Shown here one piece after another: positions 48,245-57,107 of a DNA stretch of 64,000 nucleotides; position 1 is the stretch's first letter, and every line of letters begins with the position of its first letter. Position numbers and translations under genes: made by a program. The DNA lies in assembly GCF_900094595.1 (NCBI RefSeq), contig NZ_FMAD01000007.1, positions 186,001-250,000 of the forward strand, given 5' to 3'. The stretch comes from Cupriavidus alkaliphilus. GTDB lineage: Bacteria; Pseudomonadota; Gammaproteobacteria; Burkholderiales; Burkholderiaceae. Under the pieces are notes generated by a model. The model was not told the origin of the DNA. It saw only the letters and a program-made list of their open reading frames with translations, and made no database searches.

Positions 48245-49162
48245 ATGTCCGCCCCAGCCAAAGCCAGCGCCGTGCGCACTCCATTCAAGACCGTCGCCCT
48301 GGTGGGCAGGTACTCCACCGCCGGCATCGAAGGGCCGCTGGAAGAAATCGCCTCCTATATCCTGCGCAACGGCCAGGATGTGGTGTTCGAGCGCGAGACC
48401 GCGCTGGCCACCGGGCTGACCGCCTACCCCGCCCTGTCCGCCGAAGAGATCGGCACGCAGGCCGACGTGGCCGTGGTGCTGGGAGGCGACGGCACGCTGC
48501 TGGGCATCGCCCGCCAGCTTGCCGGCTATGACGTGCCCCTGATCGGCGTGAACCACGGGCGCCTCGGCTTCATGACCGATATTGCGCTGGAAGACGCGCA
48601 CACCGTGCTGCCCGACATGCTCGACGGCCGCTACGAGTCCGAGACCCGCCTGCTGCTGGCCTCGCGCGTGGTGCGCGACGACATGGACATCTTCTCCGCG
48701 CTGGCGCTGAACGATGTGGTGGTGAACCGCTCCGGCATCTCCGGCATGGTCGAGCTGGCGGTTTCGGTCGACGGCCACTTCATGTACAACCAGCGTTCCG
48801 ACGGCCTGATCGTGTCGACCGCGACCGGCTCGACTGCCTACGCGCTGTCGGCCGGCGGCCCGATCCTGCATCCCACGCTGTCGGGCGTGGTGCTGGTGCC
48901 GATCGCCCCGCACGCGCTGTCGAACCGGCCGATCGTGCTGCCGCACGACGCCGAGGTCACCATCGAGGTGGCCAGCGCGCGCGACGCCAGCGTCAACTTC
49001 GACATGCAGTCGCTGACCTCGCTGCTGCCGGGCGACCGCATCGTGGTACGGCGCTCGCAGAAGACCATCAACCTGCTGCACCCGGTGGGCTACAACTATT
49101 ACGCCACGCTGCGCAAGAAGCTGCACTGGCACGAATACCCGTCCGAAGACAACCGCCTCTGA
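48245..49162 (+). CDS. nadK: NAD kinase
   Basis: The 305-residue enzyme phosphorylates NAD to NADP with ATP (EC 2.7.1.23). The defining motifs are [16 protein letters not shown] (GGDG), [24 protein letters not shown] and the glycine-rich [17 protein letters not shown]. Start ATG 48245 gives [21 protein letters not shown]; the frame open upstream crosses hrcA. It is followed 66 bp later by recN and likely shares its transcript. Confidence 0.96.
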   Translation: MSAPAKASAVRTPFKTVALVGRYSTAGIEGPLEEIASYILRNGQDVVFERETALATGLTAYPALSAEEIGTQADVAVVLGGDGTLLGIARQLAGYDVPLIGVNHGRLGFMTDIALEDAHTVLPDMLDGRYESETRLLLASRVVRDDMDIFSALALNDVVVNRSGISGMVELAVSVDGHFMYNQRSDGLIVSTATGSTAYALSAGGPILHPTLSGVVLVPIAPHALSNRPIVLPHDAEVTIEVASARDASVNFDMQSLTSLLPGDRIVVRRSQKTINLLHPVGYNYYATLRKKLHWHEYPSEDNRL

Positions 49163-49228
49163 GCGCTTTCCAGTCGCCCCTCAGCCCGAGCCCGAGCCTT
49201 CATCGGACCGACCACCTTTCCCGCCACG

Positions 49229-50971
49229 ATGCTGCGCAGCCTGTCCATCCGTGATTTCGTCATCGTCGACACCCTCGACCTGGACTTCGCCTCCGGCTTT
49301 ACCGTGTTCACCGGCGAGACCGGGGCCGGCAAGTCGATCCTGATCGACGCCCTGGCGCTGGTGCTGGGCGAGCGCGCCGATGCCGGCGTGGTGCGCGAAG
49401 GCGCGCCGCGCGCCAGCGTCAGCGCCATCTTTTCGACCCATGCCGCGCTCGATGCGTGGCTGGCCGAGCGCGAGCTCAACAGCGAAGAAGACGGCGGCGT
49501 GCCGACCGTGCTGCTGCGTCGCACCGTCGATGCCGGCGGCCGCAGCAAGGCCTTTATCAACGGCGCCGCCGCCACCCTGGCGCAGTTGCGCGAAGTCGGC
49601 GACCAGCTGGTGGACATCCATGGCCAGCATGCGCACCAGCAACTGCTGCGCCCGGATGCGCAGCGGCTGCTGTTCGACGCCCACGCCGGCCTGACCCAGC
49701 AGGCCGCCGCGGTGGCCGAGGCCTGGCGTGCCTGGCGTGCCTGCGTGCGCCAGCGCGAAGCGGTCGAGCACCAGTCGCGCGAGATGCAGCTCGAGCGCGA
49801 GCGGCTCGAATGGCAGGTGGGGGAACTGGACAAGCTCAACCCGCAGCCGGGCGAATGGGACGAGATCCAGTCGGAGTACAACCGGCTCTCGCACGCCGCC
49901 GGCCTGATCGACGGCAGCCGCGCCGCGCTCGATGCGCTGTCCGAGGCCGACGGCTCGGTGCTGTCGGCGCTCAACGGCATCGTGCACCGGCTGCAGCAGC
50001 TGGCCGATGTCGATCCCGCGCTACGCGACGTGCTGGCCGCGCTCGAGCCGGCGCAGGTGCAGGCCGAGGAAGCCGCGCATTCGCTGACGCGCTATGTCGA
50101 CCGGCTCGAGCTCGATCCCGAGCGGCTGCAGGTGGTGGAAGAGCGCATGCAGGCGCTGCACGCCACCGCGCGCAAGTATCGCCTGCCGCCCGAGCAGCTC
50201 GCCGATGAGCTGGTCGCGCGCCGCCAGCAGCTCGACGACCTGCAGGCCGCGCAGGACCTGAACAAGGTGATGGCGCGCGAGGCCGCCGCCAAGGCCGCCT
50301 ACCTGACGCTGGCGCAGCATCTCAGCCACGCCCGCAAGCAAGCCGCGCAGGCGCTGTCCGGCGCGGTCACCGACGCCATGCAGGGCCTGTCGATGGCCGG
50401 CGGCAGCTTCGTCGCGGCGCTCAATGCGCTCGACGAAGGCCAGAGCTACGGCCTCGAGCAGGTCGAGTTCCTGGTGGCGGGCCACGCCGGCGTCAGCGCG
50501 CGGCCGCTGGCCCGGGTGGCCTCCGGCGGCGAACTCGCGCGCATCAGCCTGGCGATCTCGGTGATCACCAGCGAAGCCTCGCCCACGCCCACGCTGATCT
50601 TCGACGAGGTCGACACCGGCATCGGCGGCGCGGTCGCCGAGGTGGTGGGCCGGCGCCTGCAGGAACTCGGCCGCGCGCGCCAGGTGCTGTGCGTGACCCA
50701 CCTGCCGCAAGTGGCGGCGCAGGCCGGCACCCACCTGCTGGTCAGCAAGGAAACCACGGCCGAGGCCGATGCTTCGGTGACGCGGTCGCGCATCCGCGTG
50801 CTCGACCCGGCCGGACGCGTGGTCGAGACCGCGCGCATGCTGGGCGGCGCCACCGTCACCGCCACGACGTTGCAACATGCCGAGGAGATGCTGGCGCAGG
50901 GCATGGCCGACAGCGGCGCCGGCCAGCCCGCGCGCGCGGGCAAGCGCGGCCGCCGCGTCGCCGCCGGCTAA
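49229..50971 (+). CDS. recN: DNA repair protein RecN
   Basis: The 580-residue SMC-like ATPase acts in double-strand-break repair. The N-terminal head has Walker A GETGAGKS (about residues 30-37), then two long coiled-coil arms (about 150-380; AHQQLLRPDAQRLLFDAHAG begins the arm). The C-terminal head has the ABC signature ASGGELARISLAI and Walker B TLIFDEVDTGIGG followed by QVLCVTHLPQVAAQA. Full length (E. coli 553). It follows nadK. No LexA box of E. coli type was recognised upstream. Confidence 0.96.
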   Translation: MLRSLSIRDFVIVDTLDLDFASGFTVFTGETGAGKSILIDALALVLGERADAGVVREGAPRASVSAIFSTHAALDAWLAERELNSEEDGGVPTVLLRRTVDAGGRSKAFINGAAATLAQLREVGDQLVDIHGQHAHQQLLRPDAQRLLFDAHAGLTQQAAAVAEAWRAWRACVRQREAVEHQSREMQLERERLEWQVGELDKLNPQPGEWDEIQSEYNRLSHAAGLIDGSRAALDALSEADGSVLSALNGIVHRLQQLADVDPALRDVLAALEPAQVQAEEAAHSLTRYVDRLELDPERLQVVEERMQALHATARKYRLPPEQLADELVARRQQLDDLQAAQDLNKVMAREAAAKAAYLTLAQHLSHARKQAAQALSGAVTDAMQGLSMAGGSFVAALNALDEGQSYGLEQVEFLVAGHAGVSARPLARVASGGELARISLAISVITSEASPTPTLIFDEVDTGIGGAVAEVVGRRLQELGRARQVLCVTHLPQVAAQAGTHLLVSKETTAEADASVTRSRIRVLDPAGRVVETARMLGGATVTATTLQHAEEMLAQGMADSGAGQPARAGKRGRRVAAG

Positions 50972-51060
50972 GGCCAAGTAAGGCTAAGGCCAACGCTCGC
51001 GCCACCTTGTGCGGCCTTGCGTGGCATCGTGCCAATTTATCAATCGACAGGAGCTTCCCC

Positions 51061-51507
51061 ATGACCCGCTCAGCGCCGCCCATCGGCCACCGCCCGCGCG
51101 CCTCGCTGCGCGCGGTGCTGGCCATTGCCACCGCCGCCTCGGCCGCACTGCTGGCGCTGTCCGCCTGCCAGGCCCAGCCCAAGGCTTCGGCGCCGCCGCC
51201 GGGCAGCATCAGCGATGACCGTGCGCTTGGCGACATCATGGTCCGCTTCAAGCCGCCCGCGGTGGACCTGTCCGAAGACGCCGGCAAGCTGCTGGCCGAG
51301 ATCAAGGGCCCGATCCGCTACGTGGTCAAGCGGCCGATGTCGGGTGGGGTCTGGCTGGTCACGGCGATCTCGCCGTCGGCGGATGCCACCCTCGACCAGG
51401 CCGTCGACACGCTGCGCGCCACGCCGCGCATCGAGACCGCCGAACCGGACCGGCTGCTCAAGCCCAGCCGCAATATTCCAACCAGCCGCGACATGCCACC
51501 GCGCTAA
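51061..51507 (+). CDS. Lipoprotein consisting of a protease-propeptide-like domain
   Basis: The 148-residue lipoprotein has a Sec/lipobox signal ending LSAC (C36), a Pro/Ala linker to residue 55, and a single domain of about 80 residues (57-134). That domain matches, in order, the propeptide of the S8 protease encoded 149 bp downstream: GDIMVRFK versus GHVIVRWR, KRPMSGGVWLV versus RRAMGGNLQLL, AVDTLRATPRIETAEPDRLL versus AAARLRQDPRVADAVPDRWL. It has no catalytic residues of its own. A stand-alone inhibitor or folding chaperone acting in trans is my inference. It lies downstream of recN by 89 bp with AGGAG before the ATG. Confidence 0.8.
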   Translation: MTRSAPPIGHRPRASLRAVLAIATAASAALLALSACQAQPKASAPPPGSISDDRALGDIMVRFKPPAVDLSEDAGKLLAEIKGPIRYVVKRPMSGGVWLVTAISPSADATLDQAVDTLRATPRIETAEPDRLLKPSRNIPTSRDMPPR

Positions 51508-51656
51508 GGCTGGAAATCTGTACGGAATGCCGCACTAACGAACGGGGACAAGACCAAAAACCGCCCTTGCACAACCCGGCTGGATCGTATTCGCTACATA
51601 ACATGCCCACGCGCCGGCCCCGGCCCGCGCGCTACGCCCCAGGGAGGAGGAAATCC

Positions 51657-53288
51657 ATGCCGCAATCCGCGCTGTCCGTGTTCTGCCGCAACTTCGCGGC
51701 CCGCCGCTGGCGGGCCATCGCCATGGCCGCTGCCGCTGCCTGCGGCGCGGTCCCGACCGGCACGGCACTCGCAGCCGGCGCGCAGTCCGCACCGGCCTAT
51801 ACCGGCCACGTCATCGTGCGCTGGCGCGACGGCACCACCGCGGTCGATGGCAACGGCGCCGTCAAGTCGCCGGCTGCCGCCGAAGCCCTCAAGCAGCTGA
51901 GCGAGCGCACCGGCATCGCCGTCTCGGCACGCCGCGCCATGGGCGGCAACCTGCAGTTGCTGCAACTCCCCGACGCCTTCGCCGCCGACCCCGAAGCGGC
52001 GGCGGCACGGCTGCGCCAGGACCCGCGCGTGGCCGACGCCGTGCCCGACCGCTGGCTGCGGCTGCACGACACCCTGCCCGACGATCCCGAGTTCCAGGTC
52101 AACCAGCCGTACCTGAAGGGCACCGGCACCGCCGTGGGTGGGGTCAACCTGCCGCGCGCGTGGGACCGCACCGGCGGCAGCAGCGGCATGGTGGTGGCGG
52201 TGGTGGACACCGGCATCCTGCCCCATCCCGATCTGCAGGGCCGGCTGCTGTCCGGCTTCGACTTCATCAGCACCACCACGGTCTCCAATGACGGCGACGG
52301 CCGCGACGGCGATCCGACCGATGCCGGCGACAACCTGCCGGCCGGCTTCACTTGCCCGGGCAGCAGCACGCCCACGCCCGAACAGACCAACAACAGCTGG
52401 CACGGCACGCGCGTGGCCGGCGTGCTGGGGGCGCTGACCAATAACTCGCGCGATATCGCGGGCGTCGACTGGAATGCGCGCATCCTGCCGGTGCGGGTCT
52501 CGGGACGCTGCGGCGCGCTGCTGTCCGACACCGTCGACGGCATGCGCTGGGCCGGCGGCCTGCCGGTGCCGAACGTGCCGGACAACCCTAATCCGGCGCG
52601 CGTGGTCAATATCAGCCTGGGCGGCGGCACCTGCAGCGGCATCGAACAGCAGGCCGTCAACGACCTGAATGCGCGCGGCGTGGTGGTGGTGGCCGCGGCC
52701 GGCAACAACCGCGGCGCGGTCGAGGCGCCGGCCGACTGCAGCGGCGTGATCGCGGTTACCGCGCACGCCAACGGCGGCGAGAACGCCAGCTATGCCAACG
52801 TTGGCCCGCAGGTGGCGATCAGCGCGCCGGGCGGGGGCTGCGGCAACTCGCAGGTGGTCGACGGCCGCTGCACGGTCACGCCTTCGGTGATCCGCACGCT
52901 CAGCAACGACGGCAAGACGGCGCTGGGCAACTACGTGGTGGCGTCGTCGGCGGGAACCAGTTTCGCCGCGCCGATGGTCTCGGGCGTGGTGTCGATGATG
53001 TTCACGCTCAACGGCTCGCTGACACCGGCGCAGGTCACCGCGGCGCTGAAGAGTTCGGCGCGCCCGCATCCCTCCGGCACCTTCTGCACCACCAATCCGG
53101 GTGTGTGCGGCGCGGGCCTGCTCGATGCCGACGGCGCGCTGCTGGCCGCGCTGGGCATGCCGCCGGCGCAGGCCGCGCCGGCACCGGCCGCGGATGGCGG
53201 CGGTGGCGGCGGCGCGGTGCCGCTGTGGAGCGGGCTGCTGCTCGCCCTGGCGGGACTGAGCGGCTTCGCGCTGCGCCGCCGCGGCTAG
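51657..53288 (+). CDS. Secreted S8 (subtilisin) protease with GlyGly-CTERM sorting signal
   Basis: The 543-residue serine protease has a long signal peptide (to about 40, ALAAGAQS), an I9-like propeptide (about 48-135), and a catalytic domain with D184 (VVDTGILPHPD), H249 (NSWHGTRVAGV) and S435 (SSAGTSFAAPMVSG). After a Pro/Ala linker the C-terminus has GGGGGG (514-519), a hydrophobic segment (VPLWSGLLLALAGLSGFAL) and a terminal RRRG, which is the tripartite GlyGly-CTERM pattern. Disulphide-range cysteines suit export. The start ATG 51657 follows the strong GGAGGAGG; thirty upstream in-frame codons are ignored. The matching rhombosortase is encoded tail to tail 15 bp away. Confidence 0.92.
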   Translation: MPQSALSVFCRNFAARRWRAIAMAAAAACGAVPTGTALAAGAQSAPAYTGHVIVRWRDGTTAVDGNGAVKSPAAAEALKQLSERTGIAVSARRAMGGNLQLLQLPDAFAADPEAAAARLRQDPRVADAVPDRWLRLHDTLPDDPEFQVNQPYLKGTGTAVGGVNLPRAWDRTGGSSGMVVAVVDTGILPHPDLQGRLLSGFDFISTTTVSNDGDGRDGDPTDAGDNLPAGFTCPGSSTPTPEQTNNSWHGTRVAGVLGALTNNSRDIAGVDWNARILPVRVSGRCGALLSDTVDGMRWAGGLPVPNVPDNPNPARVVNISLGGGTCSGIEQQAVNDLNARGVVVVAAAGNNRGAVEAPADCSGVIAVTAHANGGENASYANVGPQVAISAPGGGCGNSQVVDGRCTVTPSVIRTLSNDGKTALGNYVVASSAGTSFAAPMVSGVVSMMFTLNGSLTPAQVTAALKSSARPHPSGTFCTTNPGVCGAGLLDADGALLAALGMPPAQAAPAPAADGGGGGGAVPLWSGLLLALAGLSGFALRRRG

Positions 53289-53303
53289 CGGCAGCGGTGG
53301 CGC

Positions 53304-53948
53304 TCAGGCGGCGGCGCCGTTATCGCGCGGCGGCCGCCGCGCCAGCCACCACTCCTGTAAGACCCAGCACAGCAGGCCGGCCACGGCGCCGGCCGCATGC
53401 GCCACGCGCACCACGCCGAAGCCCCACGCCGGATCGAACACCACCGGCGCCAGCCACGATTGTTCCACCCAGATCTTGGCCAGCACGCCCAGGCACAGCA
53501 GCACGCCGGTGATGCGCGCCAGTCCCGGCGCGCGCAGCAGCCCCAGCGCGCCCCACAGCGCCAGCCCGTGCAACGCGCCCGAGAGCCCGCCGTACCAGGC
53601 AATCGCCGGCACGCGCAGCAGCGCCAGCTGCACCGCGATGCCGCACGCCACCAGCACCAGCAGCAGGCTGCGCACCCGCGCCACGCGCGCGCAGATCGCC
53701 AGCACGCCGGTGGCGGCGAGCATGTCGGCCAGCCAGTGATGGCCGTCCAGGTGCACCCACATCGCCGTGGCCAGGCGCCACCACTGCCCGTCCACCCGCA
53801 CCGCATCGCGCAGGTACAGGCCATGAGCGTGCCACCACGGCAGGAAGGTGAACGCCGCCGACAGCGCCCATACCAGCGCCACCGCTGCCAGCAGCCCCGG
53901 CCACGATGCGCCGGCGGGTGCCGGCCGCCCCGCGGCGTCAGTCCTCAC
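53304..53948 (-). CDS. rrtA: Rhombosortase (rhomboid-family intramembrane protease)
   Basis: The 214-residue polytopic membrane protein is of the rhombosortase type. It has the rhomboid Ser-His dyad S123 (GLSGALHGLALWG) and H184 (RVAHAAGAVAG), plus a helix-2 motif HLDGHHWLADM. Rhombosortases cleave GlyGly-CTERM signals near the glycine tract so that the mature protein is released or transferred to a lipid. The GTG start at 53946-53948 is inferred: it overlaps the glnE stop by 11 bp and no ATG exists before the first helix. Its likely substrate is the convergent S8 protease. Other GlyGly-CTERM proteins elsewhere in the genome may exist. Confidence 0.82.
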   Translation of the reverse strand: MRTDAAGRPAPAGASWPGLLAAVALVWALSAAFTFLPWWHAHGLYLRDAVRVDGQWWRLATAMWVHLDGHHWLADMLAATGVLAICARVARVRSLLLVLVACGIAVQLALLRVPAIAWYGGLSGALHGLALWGALGLLRAPGLARITGVLLCLGVLAKIWVEQSWLAPVVFDPAWGFGVVRVAHAAGAVAGLLCWVLQEWWLARRPPRDNGAAA

Positions 53949-56925
53949 CGAACACGGCCTGCCACAGCGTGCCCACCGCCGCGGTCTGCGCGGCCATCGA
54001 TGCCGGCGCCACGCGCGCATGGACCTGGCCGTCGAGGCGCAGCTGGTGCTGGCGCGCGCGGAACAGCCGGTAGGCGTCGCCCACCGCCAGCGCCAGCGCG
54101 GCATCGATCAGGCCCAGCTCGCCGGCCTCGCGCAGCAGCGCGATATTGCCGGCGTTGCGCGTCAGCTGCGGATGGGCGCGGCTGTGCAGCAGCACCAGGT
54201 ACTGCACCGTGAATTCGATATCGACCATGCCGCCGCGATCGTGCTTCAGGTCGAACAGCTCGGTGGGATTGGGATGGCCTTCGGCCACCTTGCGGCGCAT
54301 CTGCGCGATCTCGCCGCGCAGCGCCGCGGCGTCGCGCTCCTGGCACAGCACCTCGCAGCGCAGCGCCTCGAAGCGCGCGCCGATGGCGGCGTCGCCGGCG
54401 CAGAAGCGCGCGCGCGTGAGCGCCTGGTGTTCCCAGACCCAGGCGGTGTTGTCGCCCTCGCGCAGCTGGTAGCGGCGGAACGCGTCGAAGCTGGTCACCA
54501 GCAGGCCGGCCGCGCCATTGGGGCGCAGCCGCGTGTCGACGTCGAACAGCGCGCCGGCCGCGGTATGGCTGGTGAGCCAGGTGATCAGGCGGCGCGCATA
54601 GGCGGCATAGACCTCGGGCGCACGCTCGTGCTCGTCGTCGTACAGGAAGATGATGTCCAGGTCGGAGGCATAGCCCAGTTCCTTGCCGCCCAGCCGGCCA
54701 TAGGCGATCACGGCGAAGCGCGGCGCCTCGCGGTGGCGCGTGGCGAGCTGGCGCCACACCGTTTCCAGCGTCGCGTCGAGCATGGCATCGGCCAGGTCCG
54801 ACAGGCGGTCGGCCACCTGCTCCACCGTCAGCATGCCCTGCAGGTCCTGCAGCAGCACGCGGAAGGTCTCGGCATGGTGCTCGCGGCGCAGGATGTCCAT
54901 CTGCTGCTCGACTTGGCCCTCCGCGGCCAGCAGCCGTTCATGCAGGCGCTTGCGGAACGCGGCCCAGTCGGGCGCGCCGGCCAGCGCGTCGCTGTCGAGC
55001 AACTCGTCGAGCAGTTGCGGATGGCGCGTCAGGTAGGCCGCGGCCCAGCGCGAGGCATGCAGCGTCTGCGCGACGCGGTCCATCGCCTGCGGGTATTCGG
55101 ACAGCAGCGACAGGTAGGAGGCGCGCCGGCTGATCGCCTCGAGGAAGTCGATAAAGCGTCCGATGGTGCTATCGGGATCGTCCTGGCGCGCGGCCAGGTC
55201 GAGCGCGCGGTTGACCAGCTGGTCGAAGCGCGCGCGGCTGGCTTCGGACAGCGCGCGATAGCGCAGCGACGCGGCGATCGCGCGCAGCCGGTCCAGCAGC
55301 GCGTTGCAGTCGGTAAAGCCGGCCGCCTGCAGCCGCTGGCACGGCACCGCGCTGTCGCCTTCAGCGTGCGACGGGTCCTGGGCGTTGTCCTGCGCGCGCG
55401 CGGCGCTGTCGTGGATGACGATGTCCGGCCACAGGGCCTCGCACGGGCCGGCATCCGGGTCGGAGAAGGTGGCTTCGAACTGCTGCGCGACCGGTTCCTG
55501 CAGCTCGGCAAGCCGCGCCAGCAAGGCCGGCCAGTCGCTGCAGCCCATCATCTGCGCCACGGCGTGCTGCTCGTCCGGTGAAGTCGGCAGGTGGTGGGTC
55601 TGGGCGTCGTCGCGGTATTGCAGGCGATGTTCGAGCTGGCGCAGGAAGCGGTAGGCATCGCCCAGCTGGCCGGCCTGGCCGGGGGGCAGCAGGCCACGCT
55701 CGACCGCCACCGCCAGCACCTCCAGCGTCGGCCGGATGCGCAGCGCGGGGTCCTGGCCGCCGCGGATCAGCTGGAACACCTGCGCCATGAATTCGATCTC
55801 GCGGATGCCGCCGCGTCCCAGCTTGATATTGAACGAGCGCTGGTTGACCCCGTGCCCGGGCAGGCCGCCGCTGCGCTTGGCGGCCTCGCTGCGGATCTGC
55901 GCATGCAGCGAGCGGATCGCCGCGATCACGCCGTAGTCAAGGTAGCGCCGGAACACGAACGGCGAAGTCAGCCGCGTCAGCAGGCCAGCGGTGCGCTGCG
56001 CATGGGGCGACCCGAGCGCCGACACCACGCGGCCCTTGATCCAGGCATAGCGCTCCCACTCGCGGCCCTGCACCACCAGGTATTCCTCCAGCATGCCCAG
56101 GCTGCAGGCCAGCGGACCGGCATCGCCATTGGGACGCAGCCGCATGTCGACACGGAACACGTAGCCGTCGGCGGTCACGTCGGCGAGCAGGTTGATCAGC
56201 CGGCGGCCCAGGCGGATGAAGTACTCGTGGTTGGACAGGCTGCGCGGGCCGCCCTGGGTCTCGCCGTCCTCGTCGTAGAGGAAGATCAGGTCGATATCGG
56301 ACGAAACATTGAGTTCGCGCCCCCCCAGCTTGCCCATGCCCACCACCACCAGCTCCTGCACCTCGCCGCTGTGGGCGCCGACCGGGCGGCCGAAGGTGGC
56401 GGCAAGATCGTCGCCCAGCACCGCCAGGCCGTGCTGGATCGCCAGTTCGGCCAGGTCGGTCATGGCGCCGGTAACCTCGCCCAGCGTCGCCAGGCCGCGC
56501 AGGTCGCGCTCGATCACCGCGCACATGACCTCGGCACGCAACCGGCGCAGCGCGCGCTTGGCGGCATCTTCGGTGTCGGCCGAGGGCGCATGCAGCGCCT
56601 GCAGCCGTGCTTCCATCCAGGCGCGCGTGAGCGGCTGCGCCACCGCGGCGGCGAGGATCTCGGGCAGGTCCGGGCGGGCCTGCAGCACGCGCCGGGCGTA
56701 GTGCGAGTACGCGGCCGAGTACAATACGTCGCCGCCTGCCCGGGGGCCTTCGCCGTCCGGCCGCAGCGCCTGCGCCGCGGTGACGGCAAAGGCGCCGGCA
56801 GCCATGGTGCCGGGGCCCTGCCCCGGTGCGACGGACGCCGCGTGGGCGGGTTCCGGTGTGGCGCGCGCGCCATGTTGGTCAGCAGCGGCGCCAGCGGCGG
56901 AACTCGTCGGATCAGAGGCAGTCAT
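53938..56925 (-). CDS. glnE: Glutamine synthetase adenylyltransferase/removase
   Basis: The 995-residue bifunctional enzyme adenylylates and deadenylylates GlnA under PII control. It has two nucleotidyltransferase halves: removase motif VVVGMGKLGGRELNVSSDID with DLIFLYDEDGE (first), and adenylyltransferase motif AVIAYGRLGGKELGYASDLD with DIIFLYDDEHE (second). Both keep the GxxG...DxD metal residues. The ATG at 56925 (MTASDPTSSA) trims 67 unlikely upstream codons. The stop overlaps the rhombosortase start, so the two are probably translated from one message. It is divergent from the YhdP-like gene. Confidence 0.95.
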   Translation of the reverse strand: MTASDPTSSAAGAAADQHGARATPEPAHAASVAPGQGPGTMAAGAFAVTAAQALRPDGEGPRAGGDVLYSAAYSHYARRVLQARPDLPEILAAAVAQPLTRAWMEARLQALHAPSADTEDAAKRALRRLRAEVMCAVIERDLRGLATLGEVTGAMTDLAELAIQHGLAVLGDDLAATFGRPVGAHSGEVQELVVVGMGKLGGRELNVSSDIDLIFLYDEDGETQGGPRSLSNHEYFIRLGRRLINLLADVTADGYVFRVDMRLRPNGDAGPLACSLGMLEEYLVVQGREWERYAWIKGRVVSALGSPHAQRTAGLLTRLTSPFVFRRYLDYGVIAAIRSLHAQIRSEAAKRSGGLPGHGVNQRSFNIKLGRGGIREIEFMAQVFQLIRGGQDPALRIRPTLEVLAVAVERGLLPPGQAGQLGDAYRFLRQLEHRLQYRDDAQTHHLPTSPDEQHAVAQMMGCSDWPALLARLAELQEPVAQQFEATFSDPDAGPCEALWPDIVIHDSAARAQDNAQDPSHAEGDSAVPCQRLQAAGFTDCNALLDRLRAIAASLRYRALSEASRARFDQLVNRALDLAARQDDPDSTIGRFIDFLEAISRRASYLSLLSEYPQAMDRVAQTLHASRWAAAYLTRHPQLLDELLDSDALAGAPDWAAFRKRLHERLLAAEGQVEQQMDILRREHHAETFRVLLQDLQGMLTVEQVADRLSDLADAMLDATLETVWRQLATRHREAPRFAVIAYGRLGGKELGYASDLDIIFLYDDEHERAPEVYAAYARRLITWLTSHTAAGALFDVDTRLRPNGAAGLLVTSFDAFRRYQLREGDNTAWVWEHQALTRARFCAGDAAIGARFEALRCEVLCQERDAAALRGEIAQMRRKVAEGHPNPTELFDLKHDRGGMVDIEFTVQYLVLLHSRAHPQLTRNAGNIALLREAGELGLIDAALALAVGDAYRLFRARQHQLRLDGQVHARVAPASMAAQTAAVGTLWQAVFGED

Positions 56926-57107
56926 TCCAGTATTTGAAATGCAAGCAAGGTGCGAAAGGTGCGGCCAGGGGTACCCCGCTGCGGCGCCCCGCCGCTCGCG
57001 CCGCGGACGCGCCAGCGCTGCTGCGGTGCGCGCAGCTTGCGCATTTCTTGTTTTAGCCGGCCGGGCACCAGATTGGAGAGCGGCTAGTATTGTCGGATAA
57101 TCTGCGC

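Noticed and set aside
44984..48300. CIRCE operator (HrcA target) near grpE or hrcA
   Set aside because: No TTAGCACTC-N9-GAGTGCTAA or close variant is present in either upstream region.
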